A stretch of DNA of 64,000 bases from Aminipila sp963524205 (GCA_963524205.1 CAURED010000015.1:40140-104139), one strand, 5' to 3'; shown: positions 17,667 through 27,267, numbered from the stretch's first letter. Numbers and translations are program-made. The notes: generated by a model from the sequence alone, not told the origin.

Positions 17667-18722
17667 TTTTGTTGACAATTGTCTTATGCCGGAGCCAAAA
17701 TCTCGTTCTATATTTATGGTTGTATAAAACATATTTTCTGCATATTGGTGAGTAAAAAAACTATCCTCATCATAATCTATATATACCTTCTCTGAAGCTT
17801 GTTGTAGGCAGGCATCATCTTCTTGCTGCATATAATAATTTACTACACTAATTATTTTATCAAAAATTTGTTTTCCGAAAATATGTTCCATATAATTATC
17901 GAAATTGGCTTGTTTTATATCACTGCCCCATTTATCAACTTTGCAAATTTTATTGCAAACAGATATTAGCCATAGAGTTTCTTCACTTAATGAATTATCT
18001 CCATCAATAAAGATAAAATCAAATTGAGGTGCAGTTTGTATTGCATTTATAAACTTACAAAGTTCTTCAATATTCAAAAGTTTTAATTGATTTCTTCCTT
18101 TGGAAGCAGAAAATGTTTTTATGCCATAATCATCAGTAATTGTAAAATGATCAATTAATCCACTGAAGTCTTTATTAGTTTCTAAATAATACAAATAATT
18201 TGAAACTGTTTTCTCTTCTTGTATTTTAAAATATCTGTCCGTCGATTCCAATTCTTCATAGTTAATATATAATACTTTTTTTCCATGGAATCTTGTTAAT
18301 TCTTGTGCTAATGCCAAAGCTATAGAGGTTTTACCGGTACCACCTGCTGCACTGCAAAATAATATTATTTTTCCAGTTTTTTTCATTGGACTTATAAATT
18401 TACTTCCAGTTTTTATACAATATAAAATAGTTAATCTCTTTGAAAGATTTTCGGCGGTATCATATCTGTATAAAGTCTGCTTCAATTTAATTTGTTCTAT
18501 TTGTGTTTTCTTCTCAATTAAACTTATATAACTATCTTCATTATTAGCTATCAGATAGTCAAGTAAAATTAGATCAAACTCTTTCATTTTTTCATAATTT
18601 TTAAACTCTTCACTAGATATAATTGTAAATAATATAGCTTTATTTTCCTCTGATACGCAAGTTGTCATTGCTTTAGCATACTCAAAATCATCCGTTACTA
18701 AAAGAATTGTAATTATTTCCAT
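17652..18722 (-). CDS. cpaE: CpaE/TadZ-like MinD-family ATPase
   Basis: 356 residues. N-terminal pseudo-receiver (about 1-110, TILLVTDDFEYAKAM...DLILLDYLI) followed by a MinD/ParA-type ATPase with deviant Walker A AAGGTGKTS (125-133) and FIFIDGDNS as the Walker B region. CpaE/TadZ proteins place the Tad machine in the cell. It is separated from the cpaF operon by nptA, phoPR and the antiporter, about 6 kb, which is unusual but fits the same orientation. It could instead be a general SRP/MinD ATPase, but the receiver-MinD layout is characteristic. No partner gene adjoins it. Confidence 0.75.
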   Translation of the reverse strand: MEIITILLVTDDFEYAKAMTTCVSEENKAILFTIISSEEFKNYEKMKEFDLILLDYLIANNEDSYISLIEKKTQIEQIKLKQTLYRYDTAENLSKRLTILYCIKTGSKFISPMKKTGKIILFCSAAGGTGKTSIALALAQELTRFHGKKVLYINYEELESTDRYFKIQEEKTVSNYLYYLETNKDFSGLIDHFTITDDYGIKTFSASKGRNQLKLLNIEELCKFINAIQTAPQFDFIFIDGDNSLSEETLWLISVCNKICKVDKWGSDIKQANFDNYMEHIFGKQIFDKIISVVNYYMQQEDDACLQQASEKVYIDYDEDSFFTHQYAENMFYTTINIERDFGSGIRQLSTKLTIN

Positions 18723-18784
18723 AATTTGCTCCTTTATCCATATTTATATATAGTATAGCGCCTTATGGAAATAATTGTCAATAT

Positions 18785-19513
18785 TTACCTATTATTTTCT
18801 TTCTCTTTAATCAATTCATGAAGTTTTGCTAAAGCCTTATCTAATCCACCGATTTCATGAATCAAACCTACTTTTACTGCATCATGACTAAATAGAACAG
18901 TACCTACATCATTAGACATATTATCAGTACAGTTCATTAATTCAACAATATGATTTCTTTCAGCATTAGATGTTCTTATAATGAAATCAATAATTCTATC
19001 TTGCATTTTTCTAAAATATTCATAAGTTGGTTCTGCCCCAATAATCATACCACTCATTCTAATTGGATGAAGAGTCATGGTTGCACTTTCTGCAATAAAT
19101 GAATAATCCGCAGCTGTCGCAAGAGGTATTCCGATACTATGCCCTCCTCCTAAAACTAACGAAACTGTTGGTTTTGAAAGTGTCGCAATTAATTCAGATA
19201 TAGCCAATCCAGCTTCCACATCACCGCCTACAGTGTTTAGAATCGTCAGAAGACCTTTTATATTATGATTCTGTTCCACTGCAGTTAGCTGAGGTATAAT
19301 ATGCTCATACTTTGTAGTTTTATCAATAGGTGCCGCAAAAGTGTGACCTTCAATGCTCCCTATAATGGGCAGACATAAAATATCACTTTTGAAATCGTCT
19401 ACTGTATTAGTGATACCTAATTCTTTTATATTTTCCTTTGTTTCTGCACTGTCAGCTTCTTCTTTTCCTTCATTTTCCTTTATTTCTTCTTCCTTATTCA
19501 TAAAATTGTTCAT
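18785..19513 (-). CDS. tepA: ClpP-like serine protease TepA
   Basis: 242 residues. A charged, Glu/Lys-rich N-terminal tail of about 40, then the ClpP fold with NTVGGDVEAG (oxyanion region), GGGHSIGIP with catalytic Ser126 and MTLHPIR with His149. B. subtilis TepA (YmfB) is a ClpP-family protein linked to protein translocation and spore formation. It stands alone, divergent from the ylmC-like gene, with the strong site AAGGAGCG. Confidence 0.85.
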   Translation of the reverse strand: MNNFMNKEEEIKENEGKEEADSAETKENIKELGITNTVDDFKSDILCLPIIGSIEGHTFAAPIDKTTKYEHIIPQLTAVEQNHNIKGLLTILNTVGGDVEAGLAISELIATLSKPTVSLVLGGGHSIGIPLATAADYSFIAESATMTLHPIRMSGMIIGAEPTYEYFRKMQDRIIDFIIRTSNAERNHIVELMNCTDNMSNDVGTVLFSHDAVKVGLIHEIGGLDKALAKLHELIKEKENNR

Positions 19514-19580
19514 AAAACGCTCCTTACGTAAATAAAATTAATAAATGTTTTAATTATTATTTGCTAAATGGGGGTTCATT

Positions 19581-19817
19581 ATGCGACTAAGTGAAATAGG
19601 AGATAAAGAAATCGTTGATTTACGAAATGGCAGTAGACATGGTCAGCTTTGGGATGCAGAAATGTTGTTTGAAAAAGATACCGGCAAAATTAAATCCATT
19701 CTTGTTCCTAACTTACAATCAAAAATAGGTTTTCTTGCTGGTCACGATTTTATGCAGCTTCCCTGGAGCTCCATTGTAAAAATAGGAGAAGATATTATTA
19801 TATTTGAAAGTCAATAG
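19581..19817 (+). CDS. YlmC/YmxH-family PRC-barrel sporulation protein
   Basis: 78 residues: a single PRC-barrel-like beta domain, starting MRLSEIGDKEIVDLRNG and with GFLAGHDFMQLPWSSIVKIGEDIIIF, which are the YlmC/YmxH family hallmarks. Small soluble protein; members are expressed during sporulation in Bacillus but the molecular role is unknown. The ribosome site is GGGGG, six bases before ATG. One of very few plus-strand genes here; it reads away from tepA and towards ppdK, and a terminator follows. Confidence 0.88.
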   Translation: MRLSEIGDKEIVDLRNGSRHGQLWDAEMLFEKDTGKIKSILVPNLQSKIGFLAGHDFMQLPWSSIVKIGEDIIIFESQ

Positions 19818-19837
19818 ATTATATTCCAAAATTAGTA

Positions 19838-19880
19838 ATGACCAATCAGGTTTCTCCCAATTGGTCATTCTATTATTTTA
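19838..19880. terminator. Bidirectional terminator between ylmC-like gene and ppdK
   Basis: ATGACCAAT (19838-19846) and ATTGGTCAT (19860-19868), perfect 9-bp stem with a T-rich tract on the plus strand and a convergent gene on each side. Confidence 0.75.
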
Positions 19881-22505
19881 ATTTTTAATTTCTTTTACTA
19901 CTGCCTGTGCAGCTGCAAGTCTTGCAACAGGAACTCTATAGGGAGAGCAGGATACATAATTCAACCCAGCAGTATGGCAAAATTCAACAGTTCTGGGATC
20001 GCCTGCCTGTTCACCGCAAATGCCAAGCTTAATATTTGATCTTACAGATTTACCCAACTCCACTGCCATATTTACAAGTTTACCTACTCCATTTTTATCA
20101 ATAGTCTCAAAAGGATTATCTTCAAAAATCAGTTTATCTCTATATTCCTGGATAACTTTCACAGAATCAGGCCTAGAAAATCCAAAAGTCAACTGAGTTA
20201 AGTCATTTGTTCCAAAAGAAAAGAACTCCGCTTCCTTAGCAATTTCATCAGCTGTTAAAGCTGCTCTTGGCACTTCAATCATAGTTCCTACTGAATAATT
20301 TAAAGTTATATTTTCCTTCTTAAAACATCTATCGATTGTATCTACAACAATCTTCTTAATAAAAGTAAACTCCTTCGCTAATCCTACCATGGGAACCATT
20401 ATCTCTGGAACTATATCCAGGTTCTTTTCTTTTTTTAATTCAATAGCAGCTAAAATAATAGCTTCTGTCTGCATAGCCGCAATGTCAGGATAAGTAACCG
20501 CTAACCTGCATCCCCTATAGCCTAACATTGGATTTGATTCTCGAAGTTCTTCAATTCTCTTTATCAAATTGTTACAAGACACATTCATTTGCTCTGCTAA
20601 TTGTTGTATTTCTTCTGTTGTATCCGGTAAAAATTCATAAAAGGACAAATCTAAAAGCCTTATTGTAACAGGCTTGTCTTTCATTACTTCGTATATTGCC
20701 TTAAATTCTTTTTTTTGAAAAGGAAGCAGCTGCAATAATGCTTCTCTTTTCTTGTCCTCATTATCAGTTAATATCATTTTTCTAATAACTGAGAGTGTGC
20801 TTTCTTTCAAAATCATTCGCTCTGTTCTGCAAAGACCAATTCCCTCTGCACCAAAATCCATAGCTATTTTTGCTTCTTGTAAATTGTCTGCATTTGTCCT
20901 TACTTTCAAAGTTCTGATTTCATCAGCCCATTTCATAATAGTTCCAAAGTCTCCTGACAATTCGGGTGCTACTGTTTTCACATGCCCTTTATAAACCATT
21001 CCTGAAGTACCATCTAAAGATATATAATGACCCTCAGTTAAGACTATATTTCCTATAGTAAGTGTCTTTTGCTCTTCATCTACTATAATTTCAGAACAGC
21101 CCACTATACAACATCTTCCCATGCCTCTTGCAACTACGGCAGCGTGGGAAGTCATCCCGCCTCTTGCGGTCAGTATTCCTTCTGCAGCTACCATACCTGC
21201 CAAATCTTCAGGTGAAGTTTCAATCCTTGTTAGTATTACCTTTTCACCATTTATTGCTGCTGTTTCAGCATCCCGTGCATTAAAATAAATTTTCCCAGTT
21301 ACAGCCCCAGGAGAAGCTGGAAGTCCCTTGGCAAGTTTTGCTGCTTTTATTAAATCCTCTTCTTCGAACTTAGGATGAAGCAACTGGATAATTTGTGTCG
21401 GCTCAAGTCTTGTAACTGCAGTTTTCTTATCTATTAAACCCTCTTGTTCCATATCAACAGCAATTTTCACAGCAGCTTCTGCAGTTCTTTTAGCATTGCG
21501 TGACTGAAGCAAATATAATTTATTTTTTTCCACAGTAAACTCAATGTTCTGCATATCTGTAAAATGATTTTCAAGTAATTGTGCGATTCTTAAAAATTCT
21601 TTATATACATCTGGAAATGCTTCTGCCATTTCAGAAATAGGCTGAGGAGTTCTAATACCAGATACAACCTCTTCTCCCTGAGCATTAATCAGAAATTCCC
21701 CAAATATGCCATGCTGCCCATTTATAGGATCCCTTGTAAAAGCAACCCCTGTACCTGAATTATCTCCCATATTTCCAAAAACCATTGACTGCACATTTAC
21801 AGCAGTACCCAAATCTGAGGAAATATTATTTAACTGCCTATACAAAATAGCCCGTTCATTGTTCCAGGAGCGGAACACAGCCATTATAGCTTCCATCAAT
21901 TGTTCTTTAGGATCCTGAGTAAAATCTCTTCCAATTTCTTTTCTTACAAGTTCTTTATAGGTACTTATTATTTCCTTTAAATCTTCTGTTGCTAAATCCA
22001 CATCATATTTTCCATTTTTTTCTTGTTTTTTCTCATTTAAAATATCTTCAAACTTCGATTTAGGAATTTCAAGAACTACGTCACCAAACATCTGGATAAA
22101 TCTTCTATAACTGTCATAGGCAAATCTTTCATTTTCAGTAAGTTCAGCCAAGCCAGCCGTTGTTTCGTCATTTAATCCCAAATTTAAAATAGTATCCATC
22201 ATACCAGGCATTGAAAACACAGAACCCGAACGAACAGAAACCAAAAGAGGATTGGAAACGTCTCCGAAAACTTTATCAGTAACGTTTTCAAGTTCAGAAA
22301 GTTTTTCAAAAATCTGGTCAATGATATCTTCAGCAATCTTACATTCTTCATTATAATATCTATTACATGCTTCAGTGGTAACAGTAAAGCCAAAAGGTAC
22401 TGGCAGACCTATTTGAGTCATTTCAGCCAGATTTGCTCCCTTGCCACCCAAAAGATTCCGCATATCCCTTGAGCCTTCATTAAATGAATAAACAAACTTT
22501 CGCAT
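19878..22505 (-). CDS. ppdK: Pyruvate, phosphate dikinase
   Basis: 875 residues, the standard bacterial length. It interconverts pyruvate + ATP + Pi and PEP + AMP + PPi, letting anaerobes run PPi-linked glycolysis. Domains: ATP-grasp N-terminal (GSRDMRNLLGGKGANLAEM, VSVRSGSVFSMPGMMDT), central phospho-His swivelling domain with GGMTSHAAVVARGMG (catalytic His at about 454), and PEP/pyruvate TIM barrel ending CGEQAGDPRTVEF. Starts at ATG 22505 with AAGGAG. It follows glyS by 27 bases, as in many Clostridia, and is the last gene of the phoH-to-ppdK run. No PPDK regulatory protein gene is present in the window. Confidence 0.97.
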   Translation of the reverse strand: MRKFVYSFNEGSRDMRNLLGGKGANLAEMTQIGLPVPFGFTVTTEACNRYYNEECKIAEDIIDQIFEKLSELENVTDKVFGDVSNPLLVSVRSGSVFSMPGMMDTILNLGLNDETTAGLAELTENERFAYDSYRRFIQMFGDVVLEIPKSKFEDILNEKKQEKNGKYDVDLATEDLKEIISTYKELVRKEIGRDFTQDPKEQLMEAIMAVFRSWNNERAILYRQLNNISSDLGTAVNVQSMVFGNMGDNSGTGVAFTRDPINGQHGIFGEFLINAQGEEVVSGIRTPQPISEMAEAFPDVYKEFLRIAQLLENHFTDMQNIEFTVEKNKLYLLQSRNAKRTAEAAVKIAVDMEQEGLIDKKTAVTRLEPTQIIQLLHPKFEEEDLIKAAKLAKGLPASPGAVTGKIYFNARDAETAAINGEKVILTRIETSPEDLAGMVAAEGILTARGGMTSHAAVVARGMGRCCIVGCSEIIVDEEQKTLTIGNIVLTEGHYISLDGTSGMVYKGHVKTVAPELSGDFGTIMKWADEIRTLKVRTNADNLQEAKIAMDFGAEGIGLCRTERMILKESTLSVIRKMILTDNEDKKREALLQLLPFQKKEFKAIYEVMKDKPVTIRLLDLSFYEFLPDTTEEIQQLAEQMNVSCNNLIKRIEELRESNPMLGYRGCRLAVTYPDIAAMQTEAIILAAIELKKEKNLDIVPEIMVPMVGLAKEFTFIKKIVVDTIDRCFKKENITLNYSVGTMIEVPRAALTADEIAKEAEFFSFGTNDLTQLTFGFSRPDSVKVIQEYRDKLIFEDNPFETIDKNGVGKLVNMAVELGKSVRSNIKLGICGEQAGDPRTVEFCHTAGLNYVSCSPYRVPVARLAAAQAVVKEIKN

Positions 22506-22532
22506 TTTGCTCCTTCTCTCTTGCCAAAAAGA

Positions 22533-23936
22533 CTAGAATACTAATCTTTCTTCAATGTACTGCTTAACCTGTGCTACAGGGATTCTAACCTGATCCATAG
22601 TGTCTCTGTCTCTAATTGTAACGCATCCATCATTTTCAGTTTCAAAATCAACACAAATACTAAATGGAGTACCTATTTCATCTTCTCTTCTATATCTCTT
22701 TCCGATAGAACCTGCTTCATCATAATCAACCATAAAGTACTTTGAAAGTTCTTCGTAAATAGGCTGAGCTATTGGAGCAAGTTTCTTAGCTAAAGGTAAT
22801 ACTGCTGCCTTAAATGGAGCAAGTGCAGGATGGAATCTTAAAACAACTCTTGTGTCCTCTTTACCATTTGCATCTTTAAGTACTTCTTCATCATATGCTT
22901 CACATAAGAATGCTAATGTAACTCTGTCAGCTCCTAGTGAAGGTTCAATACAATAAGGAATATATTTTTCATTTGTTTCAGGATCTACATAGTTCATTTC
23001 CTGACCAGAATGTTCACTATGCTGCTTTAAGTCAAAATCCGTTCTATCAGCAATACCCCACAACTCACCCCATCCAAATGGGAATAGATATTCTATATCA
23101 GTAGTTGCATTACTATAATGTGATAATTCTTCTTGTTCATGATCTCTTAATCTAAAGCTTTCTTTCTTCATGTTAAGGGATTTAAGGAATGCTTCACAAT
23201 AATCTTTCCAATAATTAAACCATTCAAGGTCAGTACCTGGTTTGCAGAAAAATTCAAGTTCCATCTGTTCAAATTCTCTTGTTCTAAAAGTAAAATTACC
23301 TGGTGTAATTTCATTTCTAAACGATTTACCAACCTGTGCAATACCAAATGGAATCTTTTTTCTGGAAGTTCTCTGTACATTCTTAAAGTTTACAAATATA
23401 CCCTGTGCAGTTTCTGGTCTAAGGAATATTTCTGATTTTGAGTCTTCTGTAACACCCTGGAACGTCTTAAACATTAGATTAAATTGTCTGATATTTGTAA
23501 AATCTCTTTTTCCACATTCTGGGCATGCAATTCCCTTTTCCTGAATATAAGCTTCCAGCTTTTCATTTGACCATCCGTCAACAGTTATGTCTGTAATGTT
23601 TTGTTCTTTTAAGTAATCTTCAATAAGCTTATCAGCTCTAAACCTTGCTTTACAGCTTTTACAATCAATTAGCGGATCTGCAAATCCCCCAACATGTCCT
23701 GAAGCAACCCAAGTTTTTGGATTCATTAAAATTGCAGCATCAAGACCCACATTATATTTTGATTCTTGGACAAATTTTCTCCACCAAGCCTTCTTAACAT
23801 TATTCTTTAATTCAACACCAATAGGACCATAATCCCAAGTATTTGCTAGTCCTCCGTAAATTTCAGAGCCAGAATAAACAAAACCTCTGTTTTTAGCTAA
23901 AGCTGTAATTTTCTCCATTGTAATTTCTTTACTCAT
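22533..23936 (-). CDS. glyS: Glycyl-tRNA synthetase, alpha2 type
   Basis: 467 residues, a single-gene class II synthetase, not the split alpha/beta (glyQ/glyS) form. Seen: N-terminal GFVYSGSEIYGGLANTWDYGPIG, zinc-binding CKSCKARFR ... CPECGKRDF, motif 2 FRNEITPGNFTFRTREFEQME, and the C-terminal anticodon domain ending in VRIPVAQVKQYIEERL. It charges tRNA-Gly in the cytoplasm. No T-box leader was found; the 100 bases upstream hold a simple terminator that closes the previous gene. Confidence 0.97.
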   Translation of the reverse strand: MSKEITMEKITALAKNRGFVYSGSEIYGGLANTWDYGPIGVELKNNVKKAWWRKFVQESKYNVGLDAAILMNPKTWVASGHVGGFADPLIDCKSCKARFRADKLIEDYLKEQNITDITVDGWSNEKLEAYIQEKGIACPECGKRDFTNIRQFNLMFKTFQGVTEDSKSEIFLRPETAQGIFVNFKNVQRTSRKKIPFGIAQVGKSFRNEITPGNFTFRTREFEQMELEFFCKPGTDLEWFNYWKDYCEAFLKSLNMKKESFRLRDHEQEELSHYSNATTDIEYLFPFGWGELWGIADRTDFDLKQHSEHSGQEMNYVDPETNEKYIPYCIEPSLGADRVTLAFLCEAYDEEVLKDANGKEDTRVVLRFHPALAPFKAAVLPLAKKLAPIAQPIYEELSKYFMVDYDEAGSIGKRYRREDEIGTPFSICVDFETENDGCVTIRDRDTMDQVRIPVAQVKQYIEERLVF

Positions 23937-23970
23937 ATCTACCTACCATTCCTAGTTTTTTTATTATATC

Positions 23971-23991
23971 CAAAAAACGAGCCAAGCTCGT
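23971..23991 (-). terminator. Terminator between the DUF4342 gene and glyS
   Basis: ACGAGC-TTG-GCTCGT followed by TTTTTTGG on the minus strand, 34 bases before the glyS start. glyS must therefore have its own promoter or depend on read-through. Confidence 0.75.
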
Positions 23992-24037
23992 CTTTTGAAA
24001 TTAATTATTTAATTATTGACAAATTATTGACAAAAAA

Positions 24038-24694
24038 TTATTTTTCTTCCTCCTGACAATTGCAATTGCAACCGCAGCTACATTCTTCCTGTTCAGTATC
24101 ATCACTGTTGCAACAACAATCTTCACCGCACTCAGATTCATCATAGCAGCAGCCCTCTTCTTCTGATTCTTTTTTAACTTTATTTAAAGCATCTGAAGTT
24201 TTATTCTTGACATTATTATAAACATCAACGCCTTTTACTTTAACTTCATCCGCAATTACAGCACCCTTTTCAACAATATCTCCAATTGTATCATTTGCCA
24301 TCTCACTGATATCAATAATTGCACCGTCATCTTTAACAAGTTCTATAACACACTTTGTGCCAAATGCAGCAATTAAACCTGCAATCATGGCCCATGGTGC
24401 AAGAAAAGTTCCTACAATACCTATATTAACAGGTAAGTTCAACATAACCTCATCATCTTTTTTAACGATAATCTTTGATACATTACCCTTTTTTACAGTT
24501 TCTTTGATTTTCTCAATAATCTGTGAACTGCCTTCACCAATTTTAGATTTTCCCTTTTCATCTATGGACTCTTCAATGTTTATAATTGCATCAACAACAC
24601 TGCCATCAGCCGCCTCCAAAGCTTCCTTTGCTTCTTTATAGCTAACACCTGTTCTGTCTTTTACTAACTCAATCTTCTCTAATGTAATCTCCAT
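24038..24694 (-). CDS. DUF4342 protein with UBA-like N-terminus and Cys-rich tail
   Basis: 218 residues. First 45 (TLEKIELVKDRTGVSYKEAKEALEAADGSV) form a UBA/TS-N-like helix bundle; the DUF4342 core covers about 70-125 with a hydrophobic segment IGIVGTFLAPWAMIAGLIAAFG; then a charged helical region and a C-terminal 40 residues with 14 Cys (CCYDESECGEDCCC..., CSCGCNCNC) and many acids. The tail resembles metal-binding tails; its extension of an otherwise ordinary DUF4342 protein is odd. Located between recO and glyS. Function unknown. Confidence 0.8.
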   Translation of the reverse strand: MEITLEKIELVKDRTGVSYKEAKEALEAADGSVVDAIINIEESIDEKGKSKIGEGSSQIIEKIKETVKKGNVSKIIVKKDDEVMLNLPVNIGIVGTFLAPWAMIAGLIAAFGTKCVIELVKDDGAIIDISEMANDTIGDIVEKGAVIADEVKVKGVDVYNNVKNKTSDALNKVKKESEEEGCCYDESECGEDCCCNSDDTEQEECSCGCNCNCQEEEK

Positions 24695-24711
24695 AATCTT
24701 ACCTCCTCAAA

Positions 24712-25464
24712 TTATTCAATTAGAAAGCTCTCGCTTTTTAAATCCCTAATATCTAAATGATAAGCTATATAACTACGTATAATTATTTTAAGCTTTTCTT
24801 GTGTTTTATCATTTAAAGCCAAATTCTCCAAGTTCTTAAGGGGATTTGACAAAATATAATTTATCACCTCAATAATACCAAAATTTACGTCATAAATCAA
24901 TGATTCATTAACATTACTTTTTAGTTTATTTAAGCAATTTCCACAAACTACACCACCTTCGTTTATTACAAACCAATTAAGTTCTTCATTGTGTCCACAG
25001 CATACGCACTTCTTAGCTTCTGGTGCGCAGCCAACATATAAAAGTGATTTGATCTGATATGCTAAAGCAAGCGTGGCATATTTCTTATTTCTTTTTTCCA
25101 AAGCAGTCAGATAATCAATAAGCAAATCGAATAACTGAGGGGCTCTTTCATTTTCTGAAATAATCTTATCCGTAAATTCAAGAATATATGATGCATACAT
25201 ATATTTATCAACATCTTCCCCAATTTTGTAAAAACTTTTTATAACTTCAGCACTATTAACATTATAACTTTCCCTGTTCTTATATATTTCGAATTTACTG
25301 TAAGTAAAAGGTCTTAAAGCAAGAGTAGATTTACTTCTTCCTTTTTCGTTAATATTGGTTCCTGCACTTATCTTTCCATATTTCAAAGAAAATAATACCA
25401 ATATTTTTCTGCCTCCAGGCATCTTAACATTTTTTAAAACTATACCTTCCGTATCAGTATACAT
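24712..25464 (-). CDS. recO: DNA repair protein RecO
   Basis: 250 residues. N-terminal OB fold (YTDTEGIVLKNVKMPGGRKILVLFSLKYGK), helical middle, and a four-Cys zinc knuckle CVCCGHNEELNWFVINEGG ... CGNCLNKL at about 158-182. Helps RecFOR load RecA and anneals SSB-coated DNA. Starts 2 bases after era, so both are translated from one message. The usual length. Confidence 0.95.
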   Translation of the reverse strand: MYTDTEGIVLKNVKMPGGRKILVLFSLKYGKISAGTNINEKGRSKSTLALRPFTYSKFEIYKNRESYNVNSAEVIKSFYKIGEDVDKYMYASYILEFTDKIISENERAPQLFDLLIDYLTALEKRNKKYATLALAYQIKSLLYVGCAPEAKKCVCCGHNEELNWFVINEGGVVCGNCLNKLKSNVNESLIYDVNFGIIEVINYILSNPLKNLENLALNDKTQEKLKIIIRSYIAYHLDIRDLKSESFLIE

Positions 25465-25466
25465 AT

Positions 25467-26372
25467 CTATTCCTTGTTATCATAACCAAAGTTAGATAAA
25501 GCAAAATCGCTGTCTCTCCAGTTCTCTTTAATTTTTACCCATAATTCTAAGAATACCTTTGTTCCTAAGAGCGCTTCAATTTCCATTCGAGAACTTTTAC
25601 CTATGCCCTTTAGTTTTTTGCCCTCTTTCCCAATAATAATACCCTTATGTGATTTCTTTTCGCAGTAAATCACCGCGCCAATTTTTGTAATTCTGTTTTC
25701 TTCTTTATAGCTTTCAATTTCAATAGCTATACCATGTGGTACTTCCTTTTCAAGGTATAAAAGTGCCTTTTCTCTAATGATTTCACTAACAATAAATCTT
25801 TCAGGATGATCGGTGACCATATCTTCCGGAAAATACATAGGTCCTTCCTCAAGCAGACCTTGTATCTCCTTCATTATAACATCAACATTTTTACCATCAA
25901 TAGCCGAAGCCCCATAGATTGCATGAAAAATACCCATAGCACTATATTCTTCATAAATTCTACGGTACTTTTCAGGTTCCAGTTTATCTATTTTATTTAT
26001 CACTAATATCTTTGGGGTTTCCACACCTTGTAATAAATCTAAAATATACTTATCGCCCGTTCCAGCAGATAGTTCATCATCAACTATCAAAATAATTACT
26101 TCTACCTCTTTAAAAGTATTTACTGCCATGCCAGTCATATAACTGCCCAATTTATTCTTTGGCTTATGAATTCCAGGTGTATCAATAAAAATCATCTGCA
26201 CATCTTCTTCACCTTTATTCTCAGCCATATGCGTATAAATGCCTCTTATACTATTTCTTGTAGTCTGTGGCTTATCTGTAGTAATGGATATTTTTTCTCC
26301 TAATATTGCATTCAATAATGTTGATTTACCAACATTTGGTCTGCCAATTATTCCAATGAATCCTGATTTCAA
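25467..26372 (-). CDS. era: Ribosome-assembly GTPase Era
   Basis: 301 residues. G1 GRPNVGKST (10-18), G2 region TTRNSIRG, G3 DTPGIHKP, G4 NKID, G5 SAIDG, then a KH domain with KKSHKGIIIGKEGKKLKGIG. It binds the 3' end of 16S rRNA during 30S maturation. Start is TTG at 26372 with GGAG seven bases before; there is no upstream ATG in frame. Follows cdd, precedes recO, the same order as in B. subtilis. Confidence 0.97.
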   Translation of the reverse strand: MKSGFIGIIGRPNVGKSTLLNAILGEKISITTDKPQTTRNSIRGIYTHMAENKGEEDVQMIFIDTPGIHKPKNKLGSYMTGMAVNTFKEVEVIILIVDDELSAGTGDKYILDLLQGVETPKILVINKIDKLEPEKYRRIYEEYSAMGIFHAIYGASAIDGKNVDVIMKEIQGLLEEGPMYFPEDMVTDHPERFIVSEIIREKALLYLEKEVPHGIAIEIESYKEENRITKIGAVIYCEKKSHKGIIIGKEGKKLKGIGKSSRMEIEALLGTKVFLELWVKIKENWRDSDFALSNFGYDNKE

Positions 26373-26389
26373 TCTATTTCTCCTTCTTG

Positions 26390-26767
26390 TTACAATTTAA
26401 ATCCATGAGGCAACAGTTCCCTTAACGTCATCTGCTCTAAATGTTCTTCATCATCTCCAGTTATAACGATTAAATCTGGCGCAAATTCATACATAAACTG
26501 TCTGCATATTCCGCACGGCCACGCCTCACCGCCATTTCCTGATATAGCAATTGCCTCAAATTCTCTTTCCCCTTCAGAAATGGCTTTGGTAAAAGCCGTT
26601 CTTTCTGCACATATGGTACCACCTAAAGAAGAATTTTCAACATTAACTCCTGTATATACGGTTCCACTTTTGGCTAGTAATGCCGCACCAACATGAAAAT
26701 TAGAAAATGGTGCATATGAATTTTTAGCCGCCTCACGGGATTTCAAAAAGAGTTCTTTATAATTCAT
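26390..26767 (-). CDS. cdd: Cytidine deaminase
   Basis: 125 residues, homotetramer type. Zinc site: NVENSSLGGTICAERTAF (Cys53-Ala-Glu) and PCGICRQFMYEF (Cys-x2-Cys about 88-91). Deaminates cytidine and deoxycytidine to uridine and deoxyuridine in pyrimidine salvage. Lies between ybeY and era as in B. subtilis; the B. subtilis dgkA between them is absent here. Confidence 0.95.
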   Translation of the reverse strand: MNYKELFLKSREAAKNSYAPFSNFHVGAALLAKSGTVYTGVNVENSSLGGTICAERTAFTKAISEGEREFEAIAISGNGGEAWPCGICRQFMYEFAPDLIVITGDDEEHLEQMTLRELLPHGFKL

Positions 26768-26775
26768 GCAAAAGC

Positions 26776-27228
26776 CTACCTTTCCACTCCAATCTTGCTC
26801 ATAATAAGTTCTTCCTTTGCTCTCATTTCAAGCTTGTCAGCTTCTTCCATATGATCATATCCAAGCAAATGAAAAATACTATGAACAAATAGATAAACCA
26901 ATTCTCTTTCTGGAGAATGACCAAAATCATCAGCCTGTAATAATGCCTGCTCTGGACATATTACAACATCACCAATGCAAACTTCCCCTTCTTCGGGTAT
27001 ATCATTTAAATCATCAAATTGAGGGAAAGACAAAACATCTGTAACTCGATCAACACCCCTATACTGTTTGTTTAATGAATGTATCTCTTCTTCATCTACA
27101 AATGTTACACTTACAACAATGTAGTCAGGATTCATACCTTCCTCTAAAACGCAAAATTCTCCTGCTTCAATCATTTTGTCAACAACAGCTTGTCCCGGCA
27201 TTCTTTCTTCACTAAAAATAATGTTCAT
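26776..27228 (-). CDS. ybeY: Endoribonuclease YbeY (16S rRNA maturation)
   Basis: 150 residues from ATG 27228 (MNIIFSEERMPGQ), chosen because GAGGTGA lies five bases before; an in-frame ATG ten codons earlier (27258) has no such support. Zinc motif HSIFHLLGYDH (three His) near the C-terminus and DVLSFPQFD and GDVVICPEQA in the core are diagnostic. Processes the 16S rRNA 3' end and takes part in 70S quality control. Between phoH and cdd. Confidence 0.95.
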   Translation of the reverse strand: MNIIFSEERMPGQAVVDKMIEAGEFCVLEEGMNPDYIVVSVTFVDEEEIHSLNKQYRGVDRVTDVLSFPQFDDLNDIPEEGEVCIGDVVICPEQALLQADDFGHSPERELVYLFVHSIFHLLGYDHMEEADKLEMRAKEELIMSKIGVER

Positions 27229-27267
27229 ATCTGTCACCTCATATTCCGCATATAGCAATAACTTTTT

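Noticed and set aside
23937..24037. T-box leader for glyS
   Set aside because: Only 100 bases, no T-box AGGGTGG sequence or specifier stem; only a simple terminator of the gene before.
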